Shown one piece after another: positions 22,672 to 35,058 of a stretch of 64,000 nucleotides of DNA (positions within the stretch are counted from its first letter, which is position 1; each line of letters starts with the position of its first letter). Source of the stretch: Massariosphaeria phaeospora (Eukaryota > Ascomycota > Dothideomycetes > Pleosporales); the NCBI GenBank assembly GCA_011032825.1, contig JAADJZ010000015.1:62001-126000 (forward strand). Reading direction: 5' to 3'. The notes under the pieces are model-generated. The model ran no database searches and had not been told where the DNA came from. It worked only from the letters and a program-made list of their open reading frames with translations. A program made the position numbers and the translations under genes.

Positions 22672-24476
22672 TCATCCAGACTTGTCTCGCTTGTTCATTA
22701 TAATGTCCACTTGTGAGACCGGGACCCAAGTCTTTTCAGAAGCTGTCGAGTAATTTGAGTGACTGGGGATACGTATCTCAAATTGACAGATTAGATGGTA
22801 GATTACTGCCTTTATCATACTTTCAGCGAGATGCTGACCTAGACACTTTCTGCTACCCAGGCCGTACATGAAAAGGTTATAGCGGAGCTGATTGCATTGA
22901 AGTTAACTATTTAGACTCTTCTGAGTGGCTATGCGACTTACTTCTTGCTTGGATAGGTCTTGGAAACGCTCAGGACGAAATTCAGACGCATTTGACCCCC
23001 AAAAGGCGTTATGGACGTTTATTTGGAATGTGTCGATGATAACAGACGTCTGTGTAGAGTTGTTAGTATGTATGTTGCGGTCGAAGAGCCGCGTTTACAT
23101 TTGCAGGTATTAGGTAACCTCCCAGTTTCTTCTCGGAAGGAGAGCTCTCTGGGATGGAAAATGCTGGACCCTGAATCAGTATCTTCACGCAACGCTAAAG
23201 GAATTCAGAAGTGGCTGACCCGTGAAAGGCCGAAGACGCATTGCCTCCAAGAGTGAATAGTGTAACACGGTTTCTTTACTAAGACAATAGTTCTCGGCGG
23301 TGCTGTGTGTTCCTTTTATGCCTGAGTAGATTTCTTGTTGGACTTGCTCATGCTCTCCTAGGAGAATTATGAGTGAAACAAGAACGTGCGTAGTAACGTC
23401 CAAGTTTGCAAACAGCATCTCACTCAGAGTGTGTAGGACCTGAGAACAGCTGTCAGTCCACATTTCCACGCCGCTGTCGACACTTACTTCGTTCTGCGAG
23501 ATCTCCCCGGACAGAGTGGGCGCCCATGCCGAAACTATGGGTGGCTGCACTTTCGAGTTTACTCTTGATTCATACATTTCGAGATTGAACAACTTCCATT
23601 GCTCTTGGAATTTGGCAAGACCCGTGTACATGGACCTCCGTAGCCATCTGGCAATTCGGAAGCGGTATATACCCCCAACCAGGACGTAACCCATCAATCC
23701 AAGTGATTGTTGTGCGATTGCCCATAACCTTTCTTTTTCTGAATCTGTCATGGGGCCGTATATGACATCTGCGGTGACAAAGAAAGGATATCGAGCGAAG
23801 TCACCGGAGTGCACCACGTTCGAGTCCTCCGTAATCTGTTTTGAAAGTCGACTCACGAACTCGAGTGCTAGGTCCTGTTCTTGAGAGATTCTTTCGGCAA
23901 TTGATTGATACTTGAAGCTGGGCAGAAACTCCGAATGAATCCGATCCCAGCGTTTCCCGTTTATCAACCCCATGCAGTCTCCGAGTATGTTGTCGAATAG
24001 CCAGCCGGCGTTACTCGATTTTGCTTTTTCGTGATGGCTTGAGTCTGAGTAAAAGGTGCGCACATCCTCAGGTCTCGTTATAACTCTTGGATATGTCAAA
24101 TAAGTTCACTTTAAGATGTCCATGTTGAACAGCTTACATTTCTGGTATACCACCTGCCCACACTCTGTAGACGCTGCCGAATTTTATCCAGGTATCGCTG
24201 CTGGCTCGCCCGTCTAAGAACTTGCTCATTATGTTCCCATTCGGCCACGCCCATTTAGGGCCAAGTACGCTGTGTCCCCATTGATCACGAATAGGGTACA
24301 CAATGCTCAGAATCCACTAAAGGCATAATTGGTAAATAGGTCTTAGAATTCGACGAGGTAATACCTACTATAACTATTGTTTCTATGTATACGTGCGGAA
24401 CATACGACCCCAAAGAGTAGAGAGCGACACAGCTTGTGCTGGAAACAATTAACCACGTGACTAGATTTTCCCACAT
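22672..24476 (-). CDS. Cytochrome P450, GliC/SirC-like
   Basis: Seven exons (24476-24409, 24305-24138, 24085-23488, 23439-23220, 23163-23099, 23049-22942, 22887-22672) give about 480 residues with consistent phases. An N-terminal hydrophobic anchor (LVTWLIVSSTSCVALYSLG) is followed by GPKWAWPNGN, GLINGKRWDRIHSEF (helix C), FANLDVTTHVLV (helix I), EAMRLRP (K-helix ExxR), FRPERF and the haem loop FMYGLGSRKCLG. One intron (23440-23487) is 48 bp and in frame, so an unspliced frame reads through it. In gliotoxin GliC hydroxylates the dioxopiperazine before glutathione addition; this is the only P450 in the cluster, which fits that core role best. Confidence 0.85.
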
Positions 24477-24900
24477 GTTCCAATATTCGACCCCACGCCT
24501 AGATCACTCATAGTCCATCGAAGTCAAGACTCCAGTAGTAGTGCCTAAGTCGGAGGTCCACTCGGCATCGATGGTTTTCGGCGATCTATTTTCCTCGGTG
24601 CTTAAGTTTATGCGCCGAAGCATAGAACGCCGAACACCCAGTTGCCGGTACAAGCTAGTTGGAATACGAGCGATCTCCCGTATCCCGGAACATAGGTCGG
24701 TCACCGTACTATCACCCGTCCGGGTAGCTATTTGTAAGCCTAGGTTCAAGCAATTCCGCGTTTTGCTTGATGTACACATGCTGGTATATTGAGTGGCAAA
24801 CAGGGACTGTTTGGATTTTGCTATTCCGTAACTAATCTACGCTCTTGAAAAGTCCGTTCGGGATGAAATCGAATGTTCTATTTCGGGTGGTGGAGTTTGG
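24477..24900. other. Intergenic region upstream of the P450 gene
   Basis: About 424 bp between the prenyltransferase stop and the P450 start, both on the minus strand. It must hold the P450 promoter. CCGTTCGG occurs at about 24854 and several TCGG half sites near 24554-24598. No extra exon was recognised. Confidence 0.4.
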
Positions 24901-26365
24901 TCAGAGTTGAGAGCGGGTTTCCGAAAGGTTCCCTACTTCCGGATTGAGATACGCAGTGATTTCCAAGTCGTCTCCTTCAAACGCACATGAGATGTAAGTA
25001 TGTAAACCCAGTCCGTCCTCGAGTGTGCGATGTTTGCTAGGATTGTCAGAAAACCGCCGGACACTGCATCTAGTCTGGAACGTTGACTTACCATAGTCGT
25101 TGCAATCCCTGCAAATATGGACCATCTGTTAACTGTTTGTTTTGCTTGTCCAAGAACTTAGACAGGCCCCTAGCTACCTGGTCGTCGTTCTTGCTGTAAT
25201 GTCGGACCGGGAGATAGACCTTGATCTTGGGCAACTTTGATCCACTTCTCACGCTGAAGTAATGGAGGATGCCAGCGGTCCTATGAGGGTTCACTGGAAG
25301 CGGTTGTGTCTCGGCAATGCTAGCATCAAGGCCGAATAGTTCGTTCCATAAATCCTTAAGCGATGAAATAGCTCGTTCCGACAACCGGGGAAGTCTGCCG
25401 CCCATCTCGAATATCTGGACCACGCTAGCGAAAGAAGTCTGGCGAGTTCTGACGTAGACTTTCAGGCGCGCTTTATGAACGGTTTCGGCGTCGACGGCCA
25501 GGATCTCAAGTTGGGGTGCCTCACTAGTTGGGAAAGAATCCAGATAGCTCCATACCAGACTCAAGTCGAAAATCGCATTTCCTTCTCCGTCCTGCAGAGA
25601 TTGAATACTGTCCTTGGATATGGCGAGCGGTGATCTTCCTTCCAACGCGGCTCGCGATGTCGGTAGAATGTAAATCTTGAGCATAATCTGATCCGCTACC
25701 AAGTCCAACGCTAGGAATATTTGCGACATCTGAATCCATTGTGTACCGTGCAGTTCAGGGCTCAGTTCATCTATAATCAGTGGTTTGACTAGCGATGATA
25801 TCCAGGTCAAGTCTACATTGGAGTGTAGAGTTCCAAGCTCCGCGAGAAGTTTGTACGTAGTGATTAGGTTCAAAGGATCGAGCTCTGACCCAGCCTCTCG
25901 GCCGATAGGTTCGATAGAATACCGCACGGTGGGTTTTCTGGAGTGCGGTCGCCAGTTCCAGCTCAGTTCGATCGGAGTATGGTCATCTGTCATGAAGCTC
26001 TTCCATGTTTTCGAATTCGATGTCGAACGTGGATAGCGTCCCATCCTTCCGGCAACATGGGTAGAGAAGAACTGGTTGTGCGCCTTGCTTGCCTCACGGG
26101 AATATCCCGCCATTTGCAACATGTCATGCAGCATGCTACCGACGTTCTTTTCCCACAAAAGGGATTCTGCATCCTGAATGTGTGATGGATCTCCCGTTAC
26201 GCGATTGCTGGAGTTATAGGCGTGCTGCAGTCGTGAGTCAAAGTCTGGACCAATTATATCTGCTCTGGGGCGTACCTTTGTTGTCAATGAAGAGATACCA
26301 GGTTCCTGGGTACGCCTGGCGACGGGGACGGGAGTGTCGGAATCGAAGTGCATGATGGGGCTCAT
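24901..26365 (-). CDS. DMATS-type aromatic prenyltransferase, SirD-like
   Basis: Exons 26365-25092 and 25036-24901 (55-bp intron) give about 469 residues, the usual size of the family. Matching features include GRYPRS and ELSWNW near residues 110-135, RYSIEPIG, a KIYILPT strand with the following ALEG loop, KVYVRT, and a C-terminal [11 protein letters not shown] plus LHTYISC and ITAYLNPEV. These are typical of fungal indole/tyrosine prenyltransferases. In sirodesmin the homologue SirD O-prenylates tyrosine with dimethylallyl diphosphate as the first step, so the same is likely here; prenylation of the cyclic dipeptide is the alternative. It is divergent from the PLP enzyme gene. Confidence 0.85.
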
Positions 26366-26854
26366 CTGTGCCCAACCGGATCGCTTCTACACGAGTGACA
26401 CAACAACGGTGTTGAATGACGCCTTCGCGATGAGAAATGAAAACTGGGTAGGTCTTAAACAGATACCAAGGACATGCTACCTACGTAATCAAACACTGTA
26501 CCTGGTCCTTCCAGATAACCAGCATCTGCAGGTCCCTCGAGGGTTCAGGTTGTTTGCATCCACGTGACGGCGGCGGTTCAAAAACCCGAGTGCACGGCAA
26601 TATCCGTATATACGATCTCAGAGTATCAAGCACCTCCGCCCAATCGCAGAGTCTTCTCCGGAAATGCTTCGACTGTAGAGGGGCCACAGCATGTCTACTT
26701 CGCAAGCAATAACCTCGGACCCTAAGACCGTGTCTCACTCAAAGCCTCCAATACTGACTCCGAATAATGCCCGACCTGTACGTGTACATCCGCTGCACAT
26801 TAGCCCTTGCTGACAGAAAAAGGCCCACCACCACACCATCAAACCGAACATACA
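26366..26854. promoter_or_regulatory. Divergent promoter between prenyltransferase and PLP-enzyme genes
   Basis: 489 bp separating two outward-facing cluster genes. It contains a CACGTG box near 26562 and scattered CCG/CGG half sites, without a clear repeated operator. Confidence 0.4.
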
Positions 26855-28196
26855 ATGATCTCGAACCGATGCTCATTGCAGAATAAGGGCATTATCCCGA
26901 AATTACTGTCCCAGCATGGCGCAGTACTTTCCGGAGACCAGGCAGTAATCGACCTCAGCACAGCGGAGAACTGGTTCCTAAAAGAGAAGTTGCTACAGAC
27001 TTTTGCGAATGGCGCGGACCGACTGGCTATCTCGGGGGCTGTAAGTGTCAGCCTGTGGCCTAGGATTATGCTGCACTTCCACTAATCGGCCCAGGATCTC
27101 TCATACGCCGAGGGCATCGGAGGGGATGCGACCACCAGGCGGATGCTGGCCCGGTTGCTCAACGACCAGTTCAATCCCGCGAATAGCGTCGACCCGTCGC
27201 ACATTGTGCTTGCCGCCGGCGGAAGCTTTGCGCTGAGCGCCCTGCTAGGGCAGATTTGTAATCCGGGAGACGGAGTCTTGATTGCCGCTCCGTACTGGCC
27301 CGGTCTGGACATATGCTTCACTGTCCACAACGAAGTGACGGCCGTCCCCGTACACGTGCCGCTTGAGGACTTCTTCGGAGCTTCGAGCATCCCGCGGTAT
27401 GAGGAAGCGCTTCGCAGCGCTCGCGTGCCCGTCAAGGCGGTCTTTGTGTGCAACCCGCATAATCCCCTTGGCCAGTGCTACCCGAAAGAGACGCTAGAAG
27501 TAATCTTGGACTTTTGTAAGCATCACAACTTGCATTACATATCGAACGAAGTCTACGCCTTATCCCAACACCAGATCGAAGTGGACGTGGACGGACCCCC
27601 GCCTTTTGTATCCGTCTTGTCACTCGAGCCCCAGAGCGATATAGTCCATGTGCTTTATAGTTTGAGTAAGGATTTCGGTGCCAATGGGATACGCGCTGTA
27701 AGTTTTGAAGATTGTTTTCCATTGAACTGACCCTAACACTTCGCAGGGCGCTGTCATCACTGTGAATGACCAAATCCGACTCAGCTGTGCACTCAGCGCG
27801 CACAGTCAAGTATCTACAATGGCGACTTGGATCGCTACGAAGCTCATTCTCCGAGAGGAAAATGTCCACAGGGTAGTGAACGAGGGGCAAAAGGATCTGA
27901 AGCACGCGTACACGACCATCGAAAGGTTCCTCACGCAGAGGAAACTGACGTTTATTCCTGCAACCTGCGGACAGTTCGTCTTTGTCAAGCTTCTAGCTTC
28001 CGGGGAGAGAAAAGATGAAAGCAATCTCTCGCAGGTTCTTTCTAGAAACGCCGTTGCCGTCTCTTCTGGCGCTAGCTACCACTGCAATGAAGCGGGTTGG
28101 TATAGGATATGTTATGCTGTGCCGCGGGCAACTCTCGAAGAAGGACTGGGGAGGATTGAGAAGTCTTTAGCGGAATACGGTGTAGCATCAAAGTAG
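26855..28196 (+). CDS. PLP-dependent C-S lyase-like enzyme (ACC synthase/aminotransferase fold), GliI/SirI-like
   Basis: Exons 26855-27040, 27095-27697 and 27747-28196 give about 412 residues. Fold-type I landmarks are visible: VLAAGGSFALSALL, the NPHNPLGQCY loop, ISNEVYALS (Asp/Tyr region) and the PLP-lysine motif SLSKDFGANGIRAG. In gliotoxin and sirodesmin the homologues GliI/SirI cleave the C-S bonds of the cysteine conjugate to give the dithiol. Its place next to the NRPS (36 bp to the NRPS stop, convergent) supports that role over ethylene or amino-acid metabolism. All introns are GT-AG. Confidence 0.85.
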
Positions 28197-28233
28197 AGTA
28201 ATAAACCTGCCATTCTCATGAGCGAGTCCGCAA

Positions 28234-31200
28234 TCACGCTTCCTTCCTGTGACGTGTTGCCACCATATACCCAGCAATGCCCTTAGGGCTCTGACGAACA
28301 AAAATCTCCTTCAACGCAACCTCAAACCCGCGCTCTCTCAACAACCACTGTATGCGCGCACCGAGAATCGGGGATCCGCCCAACTCCCTATACCCTTGAT
28401 CGCAGCCCACAAGCCGCACATCGACACCCAATGCAGCAGCAAATACCTCGCGCACAGCGTCAATATGCTCAGCATCCGCAGTGCATTCCACCTCCAAGCT
28501 GGGATCAGGTGCAGGGACTGTCACCATCTCCCACGGCAAGTCTGCGACCTCGCTTGGTGTCGAAACCGAGCTGGAGGCAGACAAGCTGATAACTTCTCGA
28601 AGCGTTTCGGCGAGTCGGCGTACACGATCGCTGTTTAGTACAGCAGTCTTGTACTCGATATCGCACCGGAGCCCGCTGTGCGTCTCCGTGAACTCGACGA
28701 GGAGCGGGAACTTCGCGCCTTTCGGCCTAGCCGGTATCTCGCTGACTGTTACGTTTGGAAGACAGAGCTTCGCATCCAGAGCGTCTTCCCGTCGATGGTA
28801 CGTGACCACGACGTCGAACAGCGTCGCCGATGCACTCAAATTGGAAATCTCTCGGTACGGGATCGCGTGTGATAACGCTTCTTGTAGGCGAGCTTTTGCG
28901 TAGTCGTGGAGCTGGCTGGATAGCTTCATCATGGCTGGCGTTATCGTGAGGCGCACGAGACACAGGTCGAGGAAACAGCCGAGCATGCTCTCGGTTCCTG
29001 GCTCGGTTCGGCGGTCGTAGGGAATGGCGATAGTGAGGTCGGTCTTCCCGCTAGAAGCGTACACGGTGCGGGCAACGGCGCTGAGACACTGTGCCAGTGA
29101 AGTGGGAGCAGTGTTTGAAGCTACCATGAAGGAATGGGACTCGCCATAATCCAGACCGAGAGAATTGATGCCATGACTAAACGGTAACATCGGTCTCTGC
29201 TTCAGCTGAGATTCCCAGTAGTGTTGGTGCTGCGATGATGATGTAGGACTGTATGCGGTCTGTGGCGTCTGCCAAGCGTCATGGCCAGTATTCACGTCTT
29301 GGGATTGAACACCAGATAGCAGATGCTCATATCTGAGAGAAACAGCGTCGAACAAGAACCCAAACGAAGTATGATCCGTAATCAAATGATGCTGCACCAT
29401 ACTCAGCAAGACCTTATCCGGAGCCTCAACAACAGCCGCCACTATAAGGCGGCAGCCGTGGACATCAAAAGGAGCATCGACCCAAGCCTGGACATCGAAC
29501 TCCTCGTCTTTCATTATCGTCTCTCGGCGTACTTGGAAGGGTTCTGTGCACCTTTTGCGCGTAACAACGCCGTCGATATTCCGGTACCCGGTATTGAGTA
29601 TATCATGTGCGGCTACGACATCGCTCAGCGCTTGCAGCAGCAGCTCTACTTTGACGTCGCCTCTCAGCTCCAGCGTACAAGCCACGTTGTATGTGCACGG
29701 CTCGCTGGACAACATGTGAGCCAGATAGAAATCTTCCTCGACATGCGTGAGCGCGCAATTTGAAGCTGCAAGTCGCCCCGTACCCGGTTCAAACGGCCTG
29801 GCCGAGACAGACGACGAGTGTTCTGACTTGGCTCTATGTTCGTCTACGGCGCTCGCGAGCTCTGACAAGATCGTCGTCTGCAGGACCGTACGCAGGGGAA
29901 TGGGAAATCCGAGCTGGCGCGACAGTTTCTGCGCCATGCGGATTTGGCGCAGGGAGTTTCCGCCCACGGCCATGAAGTCGTCGGTGGGCCAAAGTGGGAT
30001 GTCTGGTCCTATGTTCGCTGTTGCCCGCCAGGCTTCGGCTACAAGTCGTTCGGTTGGTGAAAGAGATGCAGATTTGGTACTCTCAACATCTGAAGATATT
30101 GGTGGGAGTGCCTTGCGGTCCAATTTCTGATTGTTCGTCAATGGAAAGTGAGACATGCACATGATCTGGGACGGAAGAGCGTAGCTGGGGAGCCGACTTC
30201 TTAGCACTGCGCGAAGACGCGAGACATCCACGCTCTCTGGTGATACAAAGGCATTGATGTTGTCTCCTACCAACACTGTAGCGGCTTGCGTGATGGCTGT
30301 ATCCGCTCCTAGGATCGCATTCTCAATCTCTTCCAACTCGACGCGAAAGCCGCGGACTTTGACTTGATTGTCTTGCCGGCCACAGAACATGACTTCCATT
30401 GACGAGTTCCAGAATGCGAGATCGCCCGTCTTGTACATTCGTTGGCCAACAACAAAAGCGTCCGGACGGAATTTTGTTGCCGACAGTTGAGCCATGTCGT
30501 CGCCGAGGTAGCCGTGCATTACTTGGATGCCAGACAGACATAGCTCGCCAATGACGCCTTTAGGAACCGGCCGAGCGTGTCGGTCCAAAATGTAGACTTC
30601 GACTCTGGGAATAGGTCGCCCCAGTGTTACAGGCTCGCCCGGCACTAGGAACTTGAACAAAGCGCCAATGGTGCATTCACAAGGGCCGTAGGAGTTGTAG
30701 ACGCGCCGATCCACAGACCATCGGTCAGAGAGAGCTTGCGGTACTGCTTCTCCGGCGAAGAGGATCGTGTCCAGATTCTTCAGATCTTCAGTTTGACAGA
30801 CCGAGAGAAAGGACGGTGTTACCATGGTGGCATGCACTTTTGAAAGATGCAGATAGGGGTCAGTCGGGTCTTTTAGGACTAGAGTTGCGCCGTAGCATAG
30901 AGTGCCGAATATCTCGGCAATGTTGACGTCAAATCCAGCGGAAAACATCTGCGCATGTCGTCTACCGGGAGCAGCATGCATCCGCGCCGGCGGGTACGAT
31001 AGATAGGATAGCACGGCTTCATGATTTACACAAACGCCTTTCGGGGTCCCTGTAGAGCCAGAGGTAAAGATCGTGTAAGCTGTGTCCGTTGGTTCAATAG
31101 ACCGAAATAGACGTGAAGTTTCACGAACTGAGGCCGGCCATAGGTAATTGTACGCTGGAAACTTGTGGAGGTCGATGGTGGGTGCGGAGCTCTCACTTTT

Positions 31201-34200
31201 CTCGTTCGGTATTAGGCAGACTTTTGCATCAACTCTGCGCGAAATGATATCCATCCGTTCCGTTGGTAGCTTGGTGTCCAAAGGCACGTATACAGCGGCC
31301 AACTTCATGATAGCAACCACGCAGATGAGCCATTCAATCGAGCCGTCGGCTACAACAGTAACAGCCTGTTTCGGTTCCACCAGCTCTGCCAATTGCAAGG
31401 CTAAACCATTCGCAGTACTATCGAGCTCAGAGTATGTCAAGCTGTGAGTGGGGCACTCTATAGCGATAAGGTCTGGCCAGTTGTCCGCGGCGACTTCCAA
31501 GGCTTCGCGGATGCTAGACGGCCCGCTGTATCTCTCAACGACCGAGCGAGAGTTGTTAGTCAGTGATATTAACTCGATAGGATCTATCATCATCCGCTGT
31601 GCGTCTTCAACCAAGCGATTCCTTGGATCCAACAGCCCGAGAACCAGGTTCCGAAAGTGGCACAGCATCGCGTCAAGGATGCCAGCGTCGTGCAATGCAT
31701 TATCCGATACTAGCTGCAAACAGATCTGGTCCTCGACCTTCCTGACATATGCCGTGAGACCAAACTCAGGAAAATCTTCACGCGCGACGGTCCATCGAGG
31801 CTCGTGTACCTCTTCAAGGTCGTATTCGAGAAACAGCGCGGTACTGAAGAGAGAGGACGAGCTTCCAGATAGTACGTCATCGATTGCCGGCACGGCTGTG
31901 GTCTGGTGATCTGCAATCTGCAGCAGGAGACTCCGAGTGCGGTCCAGCAGATCGCTCTTTGTCTCCTGACCGCGTAATTCAACAGCGAAAGGGACGAAAT
32001 GTATCAAGGGTCCAACAATGTCGGCAATGGATGGTACTGGCAATGTTCTCCCGGATAGAACGGTGCCAAATATGACCCGGTCAGTTGGCGTGTAGGCCGC
32101 TAGGAGTAACGCCCATGCGGCATGAAATATTACTGCCGCCGATGTGGACAGACTGCGTGCGCCGACTTCAAGCTCGGAGGCTGAGAGACCAAGATTGATA
32201 CTTTGGTCTGTAAAGGGGTTCTCCGTAGCACTGGCGCGCACCTGAGGCAAGTTGAGAGGACTGCCATCATGGAAACCCTCGAGATTCTGCTGCCAGAACG
32301 CTCTCGAAATCCTCATAGTTTCCTCATCTTTTATATGCCCTCCGAGTCTGCTCGCATACATGGGATACTGCGGTGCGCTTGCAAGTACGTCTCCGTTTAT
32401 GAGTGCCTGGAGTTCTCGTAGTAGGATACTCATTGACCAACCATCTGTTTGACTATGATGAATAAGCCACAAAAGGGTCGAGCCTGAGGCCTCTTCGTCG
32501 GCTGCTGTAATGTAACAACACGCGTTGACGGGATAGAAGATGTTATCGCGGACTTGGTCTCTGGTGAGGCCGCGCAAGGCGGCGATTTCATTCCGGTGCA
32601 CGCTATCCCAGTCATTGGCCGTTGCTGTCACACTCTTCCAGCTGAATATAACGCCCGAGTCAGTCTTTTGGCAGTTGTCGTTCATGTCAAAGACGGTGCG
32701 GAAGATGGAGTGGCGGTGCAGAAGCGCCCTCCACTGGCGTTCAAGCTCAATTGGCGCAAGATCCAAGATTTCGCCTCTCATCTTTATAGACAATAGCATG
32801 TATCCAGCCAGAGGTCTTTGAATGGAAGAGCGAATCATGCCCAGTTGGACTGGGGTAATCGGAAGGCTGTCACCGCTGTCTTCGGTCGAAGTATCCTCTG
32901 TCCTATAGAGTGGCGACAAGCTGTCGGCAATGGCCAGAACGGAAGGGAGAGAAAAAAGCTTCGTTAAAGGTATCGTGAAGCCCTGCTCATGGAGACACGA
33001 AATGAGTTTGATAGCGACAAGCGAATTCCCTCCCAAGGCCCAGAAGGACACCGTCCCAGCGATATTATTTTCATCCAGGCCCAAGCAGGTCGCAAGTATA
33101 GTTCTCAGTATGCCAAAGTGAGAATTAGGGTCCGGACACTCTGAGCCTGCATGATCAGGTTTTGGAACGTCTGATTTCGCATTCAGAGATGCATCCAAAT
33201 CGAGTTGTCGTTTCAGCCGTTGTACATCCACCTTACCATTAGCATTAGCAGGTAGCTGATGCATTTCCAAGATGAGATCCGGAATAAGAAAGTGGTCGCA
33301 CTGTTCCGCAAGCTTCTGACGTAGATCGAGAGTCCTTGAGCCCAAAGGGGCAGTCACTCCAACAAGCCGACCCCCATGCATGAAAGCCACTGCAGAGTCC
33401 ACCTCGCTCAACGACAGCAGAGCAGGAACCACTTCTGCTTCGATGTTGACCAGAAACCCCCTATTCTTGACCATGCTATCTTTGCGGCCAAGGAAACGTA
33501 TCCCGTGCTGTGTCCGTCGTCCAAGATCGCCTGTGCGATAGAAACGCATCCCATCTACACGGATGAACTTGTCCATGGTGAGATCCGGGTCCTTGTAATA
33601 CCCATCCGCGAGTCCGGGACCTGCTACGAGGATCTCCCCTTCGGGGCACTCGGCAAGCTGGTCGTCCACTACCCGCATGGACATACCCGACATGGCCTGT
33701 CCGATTATGATTGGAACGTCTGGAGCTAGCTTCGCCATGCTGCATGCTATCGTGGCTTCCGTGGGCCCGAATACGTTAAATATTTGGCGATGTGGAGCCC
33801 ACCATTTACGTATCAGAGACGGGGTCGGGGATTCCCCGCCCAGAAATATGCTGCGTACGTTTGGATACAGCTCTGATTGCTGTATTGTGCTCAGCACTGA
33901 TGGCGAAACTGGCAGGATCGTGCATTCGCGAGCATCTTCGAGAAAACGGGATGGGCTCGACACTAGGAGACGTCCACCATTGCAGAGAGTGCTAAAAATG
34001 ACGCCTGTGCATGCTGGTGTAGAAGTTAGTCTCCCAACTCTCACTCAATTCATCATGTTCTGGCTTACCATCAAATGCGACGGAAAACAGCAACAAAACA
34101 GCATCTGCCGGTTTCACGCCCAGGTTGAATGGTTCCTCTTCACTTCCGTGTTTCACGTAGTTGAGTAGGCTCTCATTCGAGACCATGACTCCCTTCGGTT

Positions 34201-34723
34201 TGCCCGTCGTTCCTGATGTGAATATGATATACGCCAGGTGACTTGATTGGACGGGGTGTGAGCCGTAAACATCGCATAGACAGTCTCTACTGCGAAGGAG
34301 AAAGTGGCGATCGATTCTCACGCAATCGAGCTCAGGGTTGACGTTGCAAGTCGAGTTCCCAGCGAAAAGGACAACTCGGGCGCCTACGGTATCCAGAACG
34401 GCATCGACCCTCTCTTGACTCCAACTCTCCAGGTCAAACGGCACATAGCACGCTCCCATGCGCGACGCGGCGAGAAAACAGGCTACCATCTCCACGCATC
34501 GAGAGCCTAGGATCGGAACGATATCTCCAGCTCGAACACCACATTCTTGTAGCGCCAGTGCAACTCTAAGAGACACATAGTCGAGCTCTGCGTATGTGAA
34601 GCTTTCGTTTTCTTGGGAACAAGCAACAGCGCTCCCACGTAAGCCCACTTGCCTTCGGAACAATTCGTATACCGTGCGATCGTCGACGTTCGAATCCGGG
34701 TTGTGCTTAGGTAACGAGTCCAT
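28234..34723 (-). CDS. Two-module NRPS, A-T-C-A-T-C-T, GliP/SirP-like
   Basis: Exons 34723-34069 and 34004-28234 (64-bp intron) give about 2141 residues, close to GliP/SirP size. Domain order: A1 with IIFTSGTTGKPKG (about 170); T1 with LGGNS (about 546); C1 with HHSQTDG (about 734); A2 with IFTSGSTGTPKG (about 1200); T2 with GGNS (about 1565); C2 with HHLITDH (about 1759, the usual last Gly is His); and terminal T3 with LGGSP (about 2097). No thioesterase is present; in ETP synthetases release occurs by cyclisation from the last C-T pair. It should build the cyclic dipeptide, in a sirodesmin-like case from prenyl-tyrosine and serine, but the amino acids were not read from the A-domain pocket. 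The frame is uninterrupted. Confidence 0.9.
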
Positions 34724-35058
34724 GATTGCCCAAAATTGATAGACTGGTCAAGCGAGGGTTCGCCTAAGGTTGCCCTAGAGCAGGCATATGTTCGCTGTCC
34801 GGAAGCTTACCACGAACATAATCTGTCTGCAGGATAAGCCATCGGCATCGGGGAATTACAGGACGAGCTGACAGACGGCGAATCAGATATAGGAACTCGG
34901 TGGATATGTAGTTGGCGCACAGTAGCTAGTCACCATTGGCGACTTCGCTTCCGACATTGCTTCAATAGCTACAATATGCGCAGCGGCGCCTGTATGCCTC
35001 CAGACCTTCATGGCCACAGAAGAACCACGGATACGAGGGAACCGCATCCAAGCCGTAT
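34724..35058. promoter_or_regulatory. NRPS upstream region
   Basis: 335 bp between the NRPS start and the stop of the dithiol oxidase gene, both on the minus strand. It must contain the NRPS promoter. No clear TCGGN3CCGA site was found. Confidence 0.35.

Noticed and set aside
24504..24779. Extra small gene between the P450 and prenyltransferase genes
   Set aside because: Opposing frames of 83-91 codons without motifs or splice partners; the region is better read as a promoter.
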